Shown one piece after another: positions 23,847 to 35,700 of a stretch of 64,000 nucleotides of DNA (position 1 is the first letter of the stretch; every line of letters starts with the position of its first letter). The notes beneath the pieces are model-generated. The model had not been told where the DNA came from. It saw only the letters and a list, made by a program, of their open reading frames with translations, and did not search any database. Made by a program: the position numbers and the translations under genes. Source of the DNA: Cytidiella melzeri (taxonomy: Eukaryota; Basidiomycota; Agaricomycetes; Polyporales; Irpicaceae); NCBI GenBank assembly GCA_022592445.1, contig JABYQR010000159.1:36064-100063 (forward strand), in the 5' to 3' direction.

Positions 23847-25344
23847 ATGGCCAGCATTGCCTCCCTCCCCACCACGGAATCCCCGAGATCACTATCTGTA
23901 CCTGCTATCCAAGTAGAGGCAGGTCCATCGGTGGTTGTGCCTCTGCCAGAATGCATGAAACCCGACCATTTCACACAGGAGGACCAGGCGAGACTGCCCT
24001 CCTTCAAGCCGCACAGGTTTGGTTTTCTGCGTAAACAGCAGTCCCGACATGACCTAGATCAGAAGAATAAGAAACGTGCAGCAGCCACTTCTGACAGTGC
24101 AGATGCAGAGGGTGGGCCGTCGAGGGAAACTGAGGTCACCGACATACCCTTCGTTCGCCTCGACGCGAGCGGAGGAGTACGGTACTCACTTGACCTGGAG
24201 GAACACTACGACAAGGACGTATATAGGTGGGCGGTGCTATACGAGAATCAGCGAGGGTACGCGAGTCTTGTCTTACTGATGTATCACACTAACATCATCG
24301 CCTAGAGTCATGCTCTTCTCAACACCATACTACTCTCGGCTAAGCCTGCTACCCATAGATCCACCGGCCTTCACGATACCGTCAGCCTCCAAACAAAGCC
24401 GCAGACACCATCCCGACGTTTCCCTGGCTTCATATCCACTTCCAGACGGCGATTGGCACTGGGTTTCGCGGACATGGATGGTGGACATGCGTGGTGATGG
24501 CCAATCGCAGTACGACGGCTTCGAGTACAATTGGTTCTTCCGCCAGAAGAAGTGGGGTCCTCTGGTCGGATTCATGAGCTCGGGAGGATGGGTCCGGCGG
24601 AGACGTTGGGTTCGCCTGATGATGCGACCTGCACAAACTCGCGCTGTTGCTGCTAGTGGAAACGCAACCCCAGCCCTGCATGGTATCGCTGACGAGTTGT
24701 TGCAGTTACAACACACTGAGGCTGGGGCCACCCGTCCCCCTTCCGTCATGCTAACTCTTAATGACGAGGAGGAAGAGGAGAAAGAAGAGGCCAGCGTGTG
24801 GACAGGAGATCTACAAGGTGATTGGGAGCGATGTCACCGTGCTCTAATGCGGTTGGACCGTGACGGTCGTAGGCTTGAGGTTTGGCAAAGGTGGTTACGG
24901 CCTTCAAACAATTTCGATGGACAAGGCTTGGACAGAAGGAAAACCAAAGCCGTTCCGCAGAAGCAATGGTCGGAAGATAGCAATCCTCTACCTTCACAGC
25001 ACGACAGGTACAACACCAGCACCGTCGATGGCATGCTCACTGCCGACACCGGCGTCGTGTTAGATCCAGCGCCGCGAGAACACATGGCTCGTGTTCTTCG
25101 CGCTCATGTGCGTGTATTTCTATGCTTGCTCCTCAATCCCTCCTGATGTTTGTGTCTGTGGTCAATGCAGGGATCTGAGATTTTGGAATTGTTCATATTC
25201 CCAAACACAAGACATCGCTTCGTCGAGCTGGTAGCTGAGGCGGATCTGTTGTCGGATTTCAGAGCCAGCTTTGGTCCTACGCAGCCTATGTTTGATTTCT
25301 ACAGCTCCTCGCAAAGCATACAGACCGATCTCCGAGGTAGCTAG
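23847..25344 (+). CDS. DysF (peroxin/ferlin) domain protein, 461 aa
   Basis: Three exons (23847-24256, 24306-25107, 25171-25344) with canonical splice sites give 461 residues. The dysferlin-type domain is clear: YENQRG/VMLFSTPYYS at the first splice, then DGDWHWVSRTWMVDMRGDG, FEYNWFFRQKKWGP and GGWVRRRRWVRLM. Such Trp/Arg-rich pairs occur in ferlins, TECPR1, yeast Pex28-32 and the Spo73/Mug65 group. No signal peptide or strong membrane helix is seen, so it resembles the soluble TECPR1/Spo73 type. A Glu-rich patch sits near residue 285. The C-terminal segment (REHMARVLRAHGSEILELFIFP) resembles tails of fungal DysF proteins. A role at membrane contact or peroxisome/prospore membranes is inferred only. 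Confidence 0.78.
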
Positions 25345-25783
25345 CGATATATTTGGTTCGATTGGTTGTCGTATTAATTTCTCTGTGAGTTCGATATTGC
25401 TTAATGTTGCTTTGAGCACCGCTATCAAGACTTGAAATGACCATTCTGACACTACAAACATTACAGGTATAATTCCTACTCGTCCATCGAGCAACATGCA
25501 CACATCCATACCCTCTTGACTCTTTGCTAGACTCTGCGGTTCACCACATGTAATGTATACGTCCCTCTCCTGTTCCCCGTTGATATGGATAACATCGTTT
25601 GACTGAGACACAGTGAATACATTACGACGCGACCTCCCTTCATTACCGCCTTACCGCGCCGCGTTAGCGAGCGTCTCCACGGCCTGGGTTTCCTAAGAAG
25701 TATGACCATTTGGCCATGTCTAGCTCCTGACGTGTAGGAGGAACAACACTGCTAATCACGGACGCGAGTTCCTATGGAGGCGG
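25345..25783. other. Intergenic, convergent gap
   Basis: Lies between the DysF stop (+) and the stop of the small gene at 25784 (-). The longest open frame here is on the strand opposite the DysF exons and looks like a shadow. No element recognised. Confidence 0.5.
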
Positions 25784-26318
25784 TCAGCCAAGCACTGAAT
25801 GGGATGCCTCATTCAAGCTTGCCTCAACATCACAAACGTTGTAGAGCACCGTCGGTGCGTCCAAGCTACATGGCCGAATGCGATCAAGCTGACAATAAGC
25901 TAGCTAGCAAAATTTACTACTGGTTAATATCCAAGCATGGTTTTGGGGTGGGCCACATGGTCGAGCTCCCAACTCACATGATACTTTTCCTTCGCGTGCT
26001 CCCTCGCAATGCTACGTCCGGTCTGCGGAACAGTGCTTGACGTGTACGCGTCGAAGCGTTGGGTTTGCCGCAGGTTGCTGCATGCCTTCTCGACCTTGGA
26101 CTGAAGACAATGGACGTCCCATATGTGGTATACAGGCGGTCCCCCGCCGGCTGTGGCCTGGTCTGCAGCTTGGATATGCTGGAGCTCGGACCGGCTCAGC
26201 CCATAGGTGTTGATGGCGTCTTTTTCGGTCTGCGGGGAGGCAATTCGCAAGTCAGATGGTAGGACGCTAATGATTGAGTAGACGAACATACCACTAAGGT
26301 GTATTGAAGGCTAGACAT
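25784..26318 (-). CDS. Unknown protein with XPA-C-like modules (small copy)
   Basis: Not recognised as a named gene. Three exons (26318-26292, 26229-25978, 25888-25784) with GT-AG introns of 62 and 89 nt join in one frame to give 127 residues. Two modules are visible: TEKDAINTYGLSRSELQHI with VYHIWDVHCL, and REHAKEKYH-LDRIRPC with VLYNVCDVEA. The pattern (helix with KxxAxxxYxL, a loop, then a hydrophobic strand and DVE) resembles the XPA C-terminal DNA-binding module; that likeness is my inference from memory. The frame is also open upstream to 26552, which would add 78 residues. It is adjacent to a related gene on the same strand. Confidence 0.5.
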
Positions 26319-26690
26319 GTTGGAGTAAGGGTGAGATGTTGACGACACAGCTGAGGTGGGGATGACGACCATTCTAACTGTTTCGAACGTTTGGTCATGG
26401 CCAGTCATCAACTTAAATTGCTGGACGGCCTTAATGAACACTTTTTCCAGCTGGCCGGTTGGCCACCTGCAAGTCCTTTGTCCTAGATCGAAACTTGGCG
26501 CCGCCAGCAACTGGGTTCGTCGTTTGACCCCTTTGGCCAGTACTTTGTGCAACGGCCGTTTTCCGTGCCAGCGACTCCGAGGCTATCTGAGGGTCGCTGC
26601 AAACTGTGCATTCTGGTCACTGAACCGCTAACTTTGACCAGAAATCCCTCGGCTGCCGAGCAACGATCCTACGTAGCTCATAATAAGTAT
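26319..26690. other. Spacer between the two module genes
   Basis: Lies between the start of the small copy and the stop of the larger copy, both on the minus strand. It may be promoter, or part may be coding if the small copy starts at 26552. Confidence 0.45.
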
Positions 26691-27643
26691 CTAAACTTTC
26701 GAGTCTTGGCGTGATGCGGAATTCTTTCTAGCTTCAAATCCAAACTGTTGACTTCCGTGGATTTGGACATATCGCGATTGGCAATTTTGGCGTACATACA
26801 TAATCATCTGAAGGTGTTCATGGCAGTCTTTCCACAATGGTTACAATGTGTGCTCAGTACGTTTCCTCAACAGATGCGATATATACTGCGAGGGGTTTTT
26901 GTAATTAAGCGTCACCTGGTATTCCACTTCGATAACCCCATGTATGGTTGACTCGCGGGCGTCATTTGCTGCCTACCGAGGAGCTTTAGCTGAAAACCGC
27001 ATATGAATCTTGTAGTATGTATGTGAGCTCACCACGGAATCAATGCCGCGGGGATTTGGATAGGGTTCCCCAGGTTCACCATATAACGAACGCATAATGT
27101 CTGACTCTGTGATTGGCCAAAGCGACTGAATTGCTGCTACCAATTTCTACAAGGAGCCTCAGCTGAAGACCGCACAAACAACCCTTACCAGAACATCGCT
27201 GATGTTGTAGCGCCGCCCTGACTCCCAGTCACTGATGCACGGCTTGATGCGCTGCAGCTGCCAGTGAACATCCTCCAGCTTTAAGTATCTTGTCAATGTC
27301 CTGTAGCAGAGATATCTTGACTTTGGCTCACATTGTATTTTGCTAGCGCATCTTTACTCGTGATAATATTCCCGTTCTGTGGAACGGCGTGATCAAGGCT
27401 AGGCTGCTGCCATCTGGAGCATACCGCCAACACCCGGCTTCGAAGATACTTGACGTGAGACGTGATGTATCTAGTGGGCTTTATAGGACAAATGAGCTTG
27501 AGCTCGGAATAAGCAAGTTGGGAGTCTTGCCAGGCCTGCCAATCCTCCTGATAATAGGGTGTTTATCGGTTATTGAAACGTGGGAGCGGATAACTGAGGG
27601 CACCGTGTAGTATGTCTCGTACATTGTAGCAGCAGTGGTACAT
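26691..27643 (-). CDS. Unknown protein with XPA-C-like modules (large copy)
   Basis: Not recognised as a named gene. Eight exons (27643-27623, 27547-27425, 27376-27332, 27278-27189, 27146-27033, 26972-26861, 26807-26800, 26744-26691) chain through seven GT-AG introns of 42-75 nt into one open frame of 188 residues. That would be unlikely by chance. Module pieces are SQLAYSELKLICPIKP...YITSHVKYL and TSKDALAKYN-LEDVHWQLQRIKPC...RRYNISDVL, matching the small copy's REHAKEKYH...RIRPC...YNVCDVEA. A TATA-like box lies about 30 bp upstream. DNA binding is possible if the XPA-C resemblance holds. The 8-nt exon and the first exon (7 codons) are the least certain parts. Confidence 0.5.
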
Positions 27644-27670
27644 TGTCGAAAGTATCGTCGAGATGGCTGG

Positions 27671-27680
27671 CTATTTATGC
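27671..27680 (-). promoter_or_regulatory. TATA-like box (GCATAAATAG)
   Basis: Lies 28 bp upstream of the proposed start of the larger module gene on the same strand, which supports that gene start. Confidence 0.4.
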
Positions 27681-28405
27681 TGCAAATCGCTTGGTCTTAG
27701 TTGGCCATGACGAATTCCGATTTTGCGAGTGGACCAAGCAGATATTTGTATCCGTCAAAAAAGCCCAACCTTGAAGCTTTTCTCCCTCCATTGAATCCAA
27801 TTTCAACCGGCAACTCCTGATGGAGCGCGCTAGAAAGCTTTTCTTTCTAGGAAATGCTATTGTTTCGCTTCTTTGAGAGGCTAGGACAGCTATGGATGGG
27901 ATTTTGTATCTGTGGAGGCCAGTGTCAAGCCTTTTCTTGTCTTCGTTTCCAAGCTGAGGATTTTCAAGACTCGATAGGCCAATGCTGTGGCCGCCAGCGG
28001 GAAATTATGTCTTGAACTTGTCATCTAACGTCGAAAAGGTCAACAGATCCACTCTTCCCGATGAAGAGTAGAAGAGCAAGTCACTCTTCGTACCTCGGCG
28101 TGAGATTTGAACACATCACTCCGAATCACTGAGTTGCAGATCTGCTAGTATTCTCCTACCATTGGCATGCTGAGAGTGATGATGGATGTAGTGTCAGCAT
28201 TGCAGGCCTTGGGTATTGTACATATTTTGCGATGAGCAGGAATTCCAGATCCCCAAAGTCCGATCCAAGGTAAACTGATCGGCCCCTTTTCACCTGCGCA
28301 CGCTGGCATGTGATTACACCGTGAAACTTCCTTGCGATCATCCTGCTCACCGCTGTCTTTTGCGAGCTGCTCGTTGTGATCAACATCCGCTCCTCTGGCC
28401 TCGCC
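27681..28405. other. Intergenic, divergent spacer
   Basis: About 725 bp between the module gene (-) and the TMEM135-like gene (+). Short frames only; no repeat or RNA gene recognised. Confidence 0.5.
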
Positions 28406-30346
28406 ATGTCGCGCAACCCTGCACCACGACCACCGTTACCTCCAGAACGCGTCTGGCTCGCTCGCGTCGCCGACTTCCTGCACAATTATCCAGATGACCA
28501 TCCTATCCAAATTGCGCTGCGGACCTACGCGTTGGGACTGTTCCTCAGTCTCAGTCCATCCGTCATGAGCTATATCATCTCTTCAAGAGTGCGAAAGAAA
28601 GGCCTTCAATCACTCATGCGCGTTTTCCAGCGCGAGCTGAGCGCAACGGGCTTCGCATTCGCTATGACGGTCGCGGTGGGTGGCGGAGCAGCTTTGCGAA
28701 AAGTCTGGGGCATCTCATATGATGTTGGCAATGAAAGCAAAGCTTCATCTTCCGTCTCTCAAGCAACTAAACTCCTCCCAGAGCTGAAGAGCTCTCACAG
28801 AACTTTTATTTCCTACATACTCTCAGCAAGCGCGGCGCTTACTCTTCTCCAGCACCCTACCAATAATTCAGCAAAATGGACTGGTCGACCCTCCGCCACG
28901 CTTGACTTGACGCTACTGCTGACCGTACGCGCCATGGACTTTTTTGTTCGCTCCAAGGTCCTCCCTTCTGCGTGTTCGTCGACGAAAACTCTGACGAAAG
29001 AGGAAAGGGACGAGCTGCAGGCGAAGCGACAGAGGTATACGATTAGACTCGACGCGTTTGTGTTTTGGGCATGCAGTGCTAGGTAAGTTCCCTCCTATAT
29101 ACTGCGTCCCTTCTCTTATCTGAGCTGTATGCTGCAGAATTATGTGGTGTTTCTTCTACGAGCCTCATAGGTAAGTCCATGCTTCTGCACTTGTTACAGC
29201 GGAGAGAATGGCTGTTGACCACATCCATACTAGACTTCCCCGCTCCTACAACAAGTGGTGAGTGACCTCATCAGCTCAAGACCTGCATGCGTCACCATCT
29301 TATACTGTCATGCAGGATAATGTCATTGGCAAACATAGACCCGCGAATCCTGGGTGCGCTGCGCGCTATTCGCACCGGAGATTTTTCATACGTTCGTCAC
29401 TTTACGAGCAAACCAGAGATGCTTACCTCGCTCTCTCGCGACATCGGATACCCACCTGCGTGGGGAGATGTTTCGCGTGTTCCAGCTTACGGCGGTCCGT
29501 CCGCTCAAGCCGCTTGGGAAAGCCTGGGTGTCAAGAGCCGCCACGGATTAGGTGGTATACCTTGTGAGCTTGTGCACGGTGGCATCACTGGATCCAGTTG
29601 TATTTCAAATACTTCGGTAAGAGGAGTGTATGCGTTCGCAGAGGCGGTTGCCATATACCTTCCAGTAAGTTATTCAATATCTCCTCGGTGTATGCAGTCG
29701 AACCTCATCAATCAATAGGTCCATGTTATACCCATCCTCCTCACAAGACCGAGTAAGCTTCTCCGCGCCGACGAGCTTGTCAACACTCTACTATCTGCGC
29801 TTCGGAGCGCATCTTTTCTGTCGACATTTGTCTCATCCATCTGGATAACTGTCTGTCTGACGCGAACGCTCTTCCTGGCACGCTTGATGCCTTGGGTATC
29901 CCATGACATCTGGGACGGACCTTTTGGATGCGCATTCGCAGGAAGTCTTGTCTGTGGCGTTAGTATATGGATAGAGCAGGGTCGGAGGAGAGGCGAGATG
30001 GCACTATACGTACTCCCTAAAGCCATCAGAGCGTCACTGTCAGATCGCTTCCTCAATGGCGGCAAAGGCGTACGGCTATGTGAAAGGTATGTCTTTGTCT
30101 GTATGGCCCCGAAGTCAGTAAAGCTAATGCGTCTTTGGGCGGAAAAGGGCTGCATTTGTGCTGTCGTTGGCCACTATGCTGACTGCTGCTTGGCATGGTC
30201 AAGATTCGCTGCGAGGACTCTCGCGTTGGACGCTGGCGTTCATCATGAACGGACCCAATGCGGGTTTCTGGAAACACAAGAGGCAGGAAACGAGGCCTTC
30301 ATCGCCTAGTCTCCCTTCCCCGTCAAAGTCACAATCACTTCCATAA
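28406..30346 (+). CDS. TMEM135-like multi-pass membrane protein
   Basis: Start MSRNPAPRPPLPPERVWLA, end SPSKSQSLP. About six exons with short introns near 29.1, 29.2, 29.3, 29.7 and 30.1 kb. Hydrophobic stretches include YALGLFLSLSPSVMSYII, AFAMTVAVGGGAAL, YAFAEAVAIYLPVHVIPIL and CAFAGSLVCGVSIWIE. A segment GGIPCELVHGG...SC with conserved Cys/His and the segment EMALYVLPKAIRAS match the TMEM135 family. In animals TMEM135 acts at peroxisomes and mitochondria; the fungal role is unknown. The start is the second in-frame Met (first at 28376), chosen because family members begin close to this point. It converges with dph7, 77 bp between stops. Confidence 0.72.
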
Positions 30347-30423
30347 TATACCACAAGGCAAATTCCCGTATGTACATTTGGACATGTGTCATCGATTCAC
30401 ATTCTTCAGGACTTCCACTTCGT

Positions 30424-31831
30424 TCATGCCTGCCATAAGTACAGAGCGTGATCGTAGAATGAGCAACTGGCAATCAACGAATCCCTTGAAGTTTTCCCTG
30501 CTTTCGAATGCGCGTATGACCAATCTGCACCGTATGCCATCGAATTATGCTCGTCAAAACGTCGTGTGACCACATTGTTGAAGGCTGATGGTTTCGCTCC
30601 AGTCGTGTCACCAAACTGTAGCACCTTGCAGCCGTCGTGCATACACGCAACGAGAAGATCTTCTTTTCTCTCCGGCGATGGGTGCCACTTTACACGCCAG
30701 GCTCCGCCGCCGACATTCACTTCCGTGAGCGGCACAAGAGGCCTGCGAGCGTCAAAGAGACGGACTTTGTCGTCATAACTGCCAACGGCGAGTAGGTGCT
30801 CAACGTAAGGATGATTTTGGATTGTAGTCACTCCAGCAACGAATCTGTGGGGGCCAACGATGAGCAGAAGTGTGAAATACGAACGTGCGATTACGTCTCT
30901 TGTTCTTACCTCTTGTTAACGAATGTAGGCTGTGAAAATCCTTGACGGACATCCCAGCCCTTCATTTTGAGATCGTCTCCGCCTGTGTAAATTGTGTTTG
31001 TATCCCAATAGTTCCACGCTGCGATCCACGGCTCAAAGTCGTGCGCATGCCATGTGTCGACGACGGACAGTCCGGCGCTGGTAGCAGGTTGAAGTAATGC
31101 AACTGACCCGTCAGACATGGATACTACGAGGTCGCCTATGGCCCTAGAAGATACCTGAGGATCGACGGAGGGTGACTTTTCATGAAGTAGCAACGCACGA
31201 GCCTTGATATCTCCGATTGGACCAGTCGAGGGATAAACACAGCACATCAGATGAAGCACATCCGATACACTGAAAGTCCTTCAAGCAACGCTGTATTAGG
31301 TGTTAGAAAATGGTATTGAGATAGGGTATCTATCTCACTGACCTCCTCGATCACGTACTCATAGAGAGAGACATGGCCTTCGGAATCGGCTACGGCGAGT
31401 AGGGGTCTCTCTGTCTGCTCTCGATGGCACCTAGACACAGACACACACACTGAATGAGACAGCTTCACAGACAATAGAGCGTTGCGCAGTACCACTTCAG
31501 ATCAGGTACAGCCGGCAAGGCTATTTCCTGTAATGTACTCCTGAACTATAAATGCAGTCAGCCTAGTACCACAGCCACAAATAACAACCCACAAGCTACA
31601 CCAAGAACCCTCTGCCGTTTCCGCCGTCCCCCTCTGGTGGCCGTTATTGTCCACTGCAAACACCATGCACTTTCCTCGCCGTAGCTGTGCAGCGACAGGT
31701 GAGTTCGTCGAGCCGGGTTCCGATTTTTCGAGATTGTACGTTCCACATACAAGGACGTCAAGTGCGTCGGGGTTCGGACAGAACTCGACAGAGTCTGCTG
31801 GCCACACTGTGTCAAAGGCGTGCAAAGACAT
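30424..31831 (-). CDS. Diphthine methyl ester hydrolase Dph7 (WD40)
   Basis: WD40 protein of the diphthamide pathway. It removes the methyl ester from the modified histidine of elongation factor 2 before amidation. The start MSLHAFDTVWPADSVEFCP and the segment LDVLVCGTYNLEK match the Dph7/Rrt2 N terminus. Later blades include VSLYEYV, GDLVVSMSDGSVALLQP, WNYWDTNTIYTGGDDLKMKGWDVR and HLLAVGSYDDKVRLFDAR, and the C terminus is LIASCSFYDHALYLWQA. Several short introns are needed. An upstream in-frame Met at 32095 is rejected because it runs through the neighbouring divergent gene. Confidence 0.85.
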
Positions 31832-31935
31832 GACTGTGTCTTGCGAAGCGTCTATGAGTGTCAGGGGGCTTGATTTGTCCAGGCTGCTGCGGCAGCGCGT
31901 AACGCCTACTGAAAACAGCCTCAGCAACAACCACC
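31832..31935. promoter_or_regulatory. 104-bp bidirectional promoter
   Basis: Separates the divergent start codons of dph7 and the small membrane-protein gene. No TATA box is evident. Shared control is inferred from spacing alone. Confidence 0.45.
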
Positions 31936-32681
31936 ATGGCCGACTTTCTCCAGGCTCTTGACCCAGCAAAGCTGGTGTTGGTTGAGACGGTACGTACCTC
32001 ACGACTGTTGGAGTTGCTGACACGGTTAACTCGAATCCACAGGCGCTATCATTCGCTACCAGCGCATTCGCCGCGCCTGTGTACAACCTCCCCATCTTCC
32101 TCTTTGGAACATATGCGCAGGAGATCGCAGAGGCTACTCAGTCTCTGCAAACTGTGCGTATATCACGACACTTCAGAAGTTTACTCATTATCAATCACTG
32201 GAATTACTCTTTCGCTCTACAGTTCACATTCCTTGTAGCAGCGTCGATTGTGTACGACATAATCTGGCTCGCACGCAACGAACAGAACTGGCTCATCAGG
32301 ATCCTAACAATCTTGATCCTTATTTTGAAGGTTCGTTCTTTGCTGCACCTCCGTTTCCATCGCGTCTCAAGCCTCAACACAGGCCCCCACTGCGCTTGCC
32401 TTTGGTGCAGTTTTGCGCCAGAGGGGTACACAATTCTCTGGACTCAGCTTCGGCGGGAATAACTTGACGGGTGCCACAGGTATGTGATCAACCAACCACG
32501 CACCTCGCGCTGACCAAGCTACCGCGTAGTGTGGTCTATGCCTGGTGGCTTCACATCGTCAGGAGGCAGAGACGGATACCAAAACGTAGACGACGCAGAG
32601 GTTGCAACCCCTCGACACGCCCCGGCCCCTCCACCCCAGAGCAACCCGCAAAATGCACCTGGTGCATACAACAGTGTTTAA
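31936..32681 (+). CDS. Small membrane protein, AGTRAP-like
   Basis: Five exons with good GT-AG sites give about 170 residues beginning MADFLQALDPAKLVLVETAL. There are three to four hydrophobic helices (LSFATSAFAAPVYNLPIFLF, TFLVAASIVYDIIWLA, ILTILILILKAPTALAFGA). A soluble Gly/Asn/Pro-rich tail follows, with GRDGYQNVDDAEV and a poly-Pro stretch. The helix order, the Lys-Pro/Ala turn after the last helix and the tail motif resemble animal type-1 angiotensin receptor-associated protein, a membrane trafficking factor. I hold that match loosely. It converges with the O-GlcNAc transferase gene, 96 bp between stops. Confidence 0.6.
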
Positions 32682-32777
32682 AGATGCAAGATGTCGTCGA
32701 GAGAAGTTACAAAAAATTCTATATGATGTACACGAGGCAGCAGCCAGTTGCATTGCGATAATCGAGTTGAAAGAGAG

Positions 32778-35700
32778 TCAATCGTAACGGACCAACTCGA
32801 CTGGATCATTATCAGGTACCCAGATACTGCCGCTTTGTTTCTCTGGCCCATCACAGGCTTCCCATTCATCCGACTGCTCGAACTGCGTGCCTTCTACCCA
32901 ACGGCGCCAAGCCTCCCAATACGCTTTCTCCATATTCCGAGTCCAGCGTTCGGTGTCAAATAAAGGCATGTTGTCTCGGTTGAGAAACAAGTTGCGACGG
33001 AGTTTGATCAGTTCACCTTCGCCTCGATAAAGAGTCACACCGCTGGGCTCCGTCCACGGTATGTACTTCACGCTATTCACCAGCGCTACAGCACGATTCT
33101 CGTATTCCTCGAAACTGTTGACGATCATTTGGTCCCCAAAGCCTGTTGCGTTCGCCATGCTGGCTGCCACGCGTGAGCACATCTTATGCCTATGTCTAGG
33201 GAATGTCAAAATGGGAGTTCCTGGCCACATGACACTGGAAGTGTATCCGTATCAGCATTTACACAGGAGATCCAAATGTCATGAGAAGCATACTCTGCTG
33301 CGATGGTATGGGCACTGCACTGAGTATAGTATCAACGCATGTTTAGTAGGCGCAACGGTAACATAAGCTGAATAACTGTACAAACCTCTACCGTGTCGAG
33401 GAACAAGTCTGCGACTCTGGCTCGGGCGACATGGTCGTCTTTCCGCGCGACGTCTGTAAAGCGGATTCTGGAGGCTACCTCTTCCCCAGCCCACAATTTC
33501 GCAGTGCGCATCAGGTTTGACTCCCCTTGAGTTGGGAACCTCAGTAGCCACAGAATGCTATTGGGGACCCGAGCTAGAATACGCAGCCATACCGCGAAGA
33601 TGCTCTGGCGCACAACATCCAGTTCGCAATCACTCAACGATGAGGTGCGGGGGAGCAGCTTACCGGGTCAATCTGTGAAACGAAATATAACACCAACTCT
33701 CCAGCTCCGCTGATTCTTTGGGTTCAGGAAACGATGGACGTACCTTGTAAAGCTGCATGAAGTCAGTCTCGAGGAATTGTCATTGATATAGAAACACTGA
33801 CCTGATTGAAGTTCGCAAAAATAATCCAGGATCTGCTCGGGGCATGGTTACAGCTAGACCTCGTCCATATAGAAGGACTCACCGGGGTAGGTCTGGGAAA
33901 CAGACTTTCCTCAACTTTGATCGACGCTCTTCTTCGTTACGCCACAAAGTGCTAGGAGAGGTTCTACGGCGTTCTTCAACGCTCAGATTCTCGTCCATTC
34001 TAAAAGACTGCTTGTGGTCTGTGACCATGAAGCTATGCTATAGAATTCGACAGGCGTCAGGAAAGTACTCATAAAGCACTCGAGGCATGATTCACGTACT
34101 GGTAAATATATAAACTTCTCGCAGCTGCAGTTGTGCGTGAATATACTACTGCCACCCAACTGACCGCGCTGGAACACTCACAACACCCATTCATCGGTCT
34201 CCTTCTCCGGATCCGGATTGGCATCCAAGTCGAGAACGACGCTAGGTACAGCCAGCGGAGTGCTTCTGACCCCTGGATTTCGCTTCATGCGCCATAGCTC
34301 CGTAGCGCTTAGCTCAGGCGGGCACGATGTCAGATCGCATACAATGTAGTCGCACCATCCTACAAGTTGACAGATGAGCTTCCTCACTTCGCGTGGAGCG
34401 CAACAAGTATGTAACCTGCGCCAAGGGTACCGGCGTACCCCATTAGTTGCATTTGAACAGGACAAGGCCGTGCCGCGAACACATCGTTACGTGCACCTCT
34501 TGTATATCCGCCGAGGTTGACAACTGCAGCCAGTGAGTACACATTTGCGGCGCACGTGCACCATGGAAAGCCTACTTACGAATGTGTATTTTGTGGTGAA
34601 CGATATGCTCTACAATTTGCTGAGTAGACCAAGAGGATGCATCCACAAATAGGTCCACCTCCCCCGAAATTCTGAGACGGTAGGAGGTACCGTCCCAAGG
34701 GCTTGTGGTATACATGAACACCTTGAAGCGCCGCCTGTCATGCAGTCCAAAGACAGACTGCATGAGATGAGATAGTGGGTGGTTGCTGGGAAGTGACGTT
34801 AACATGCATAGTATGTTATCCATCGAAACAAAGGCCACCATACTTGACGTCGTTGGTTATATACGCGATATTCAAAATACCATTACAAGGGGGACCAGGA
34901 GGGGGATAGACATGCCGTGGTAACCATGGTTGAGAGAGGGCTGTGAATGAGATTCTGAGAGCATTTCTATGAGCAATAAGACGGTTCAAGCGCGCATTCA
35001 TGGAATAGAGAAACTGTGAACTGCTTGAGGTCAATGTCGAATGAAAGTAAGCTGGGCTGCGCACCGTATTGAAAGGGAGGACGGAAGGGACTACAGGAGG
35101 TGACATGGTTCTGGGAAGCTGCGGGCGTTGGAATAGTTGCGCGTACATGCCGGGGTCCGTAGTCAAGTCTTCATCCGAGATCATGACCTTCCCGTAGACC
35201 TTTACATACCACCGACGCTGTAGCCTCGGCTGCAGCCAGTTGATGAAGCGGATCACAAAACCACCTTCGTTCATCCTGTGCGTCGGCCTGTCTACGGGCT
35301 CGTAGAACCGGTGGAACACAGTAGTCCAATGCTGAATCTCCACCTGAGTCAGCGGGCGGCCGAATGCGACATCGACTGTACGGAGCCAGTCAACTAAGGG
35401 TTTCGTGGCACCGACGCAGTGTTGGTTTTGAGTATACGCAATGCTCAGCTGGTCTTCGCATATAGCTATCATCCTCTGCATGAGACTGGGAGTAGCAAGG
35501 TCCCGCGAATAAGAGCCCTGCGGGATAAAACCCCCATTGTCGTCGACGCCACAATCGTCTGCGCTGCTCTCACGACCACGCCAGTCACATACTGAGGCCA
35601 TAGAGCTCACGAGCCCACACACCGCCTCCGGCAAATTTGGGTTCAGATCCACTGCACGTCGGTAGTAGTCAAGCGCCTCCCATGAGCGTCCCTCAAAAAA

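Noticed and set aside
26886..26915. A 30-nt intron in the larger module gene
   Set aside because: Too short for splicing, and the 30 nt read through in frame as ten codons, so I treated it as exon.
28090..28145. Possible tRNA on the minus strand (GTTCAAATC)
   Set aside because: T-stem has mismatches and no acceptor stem was found.
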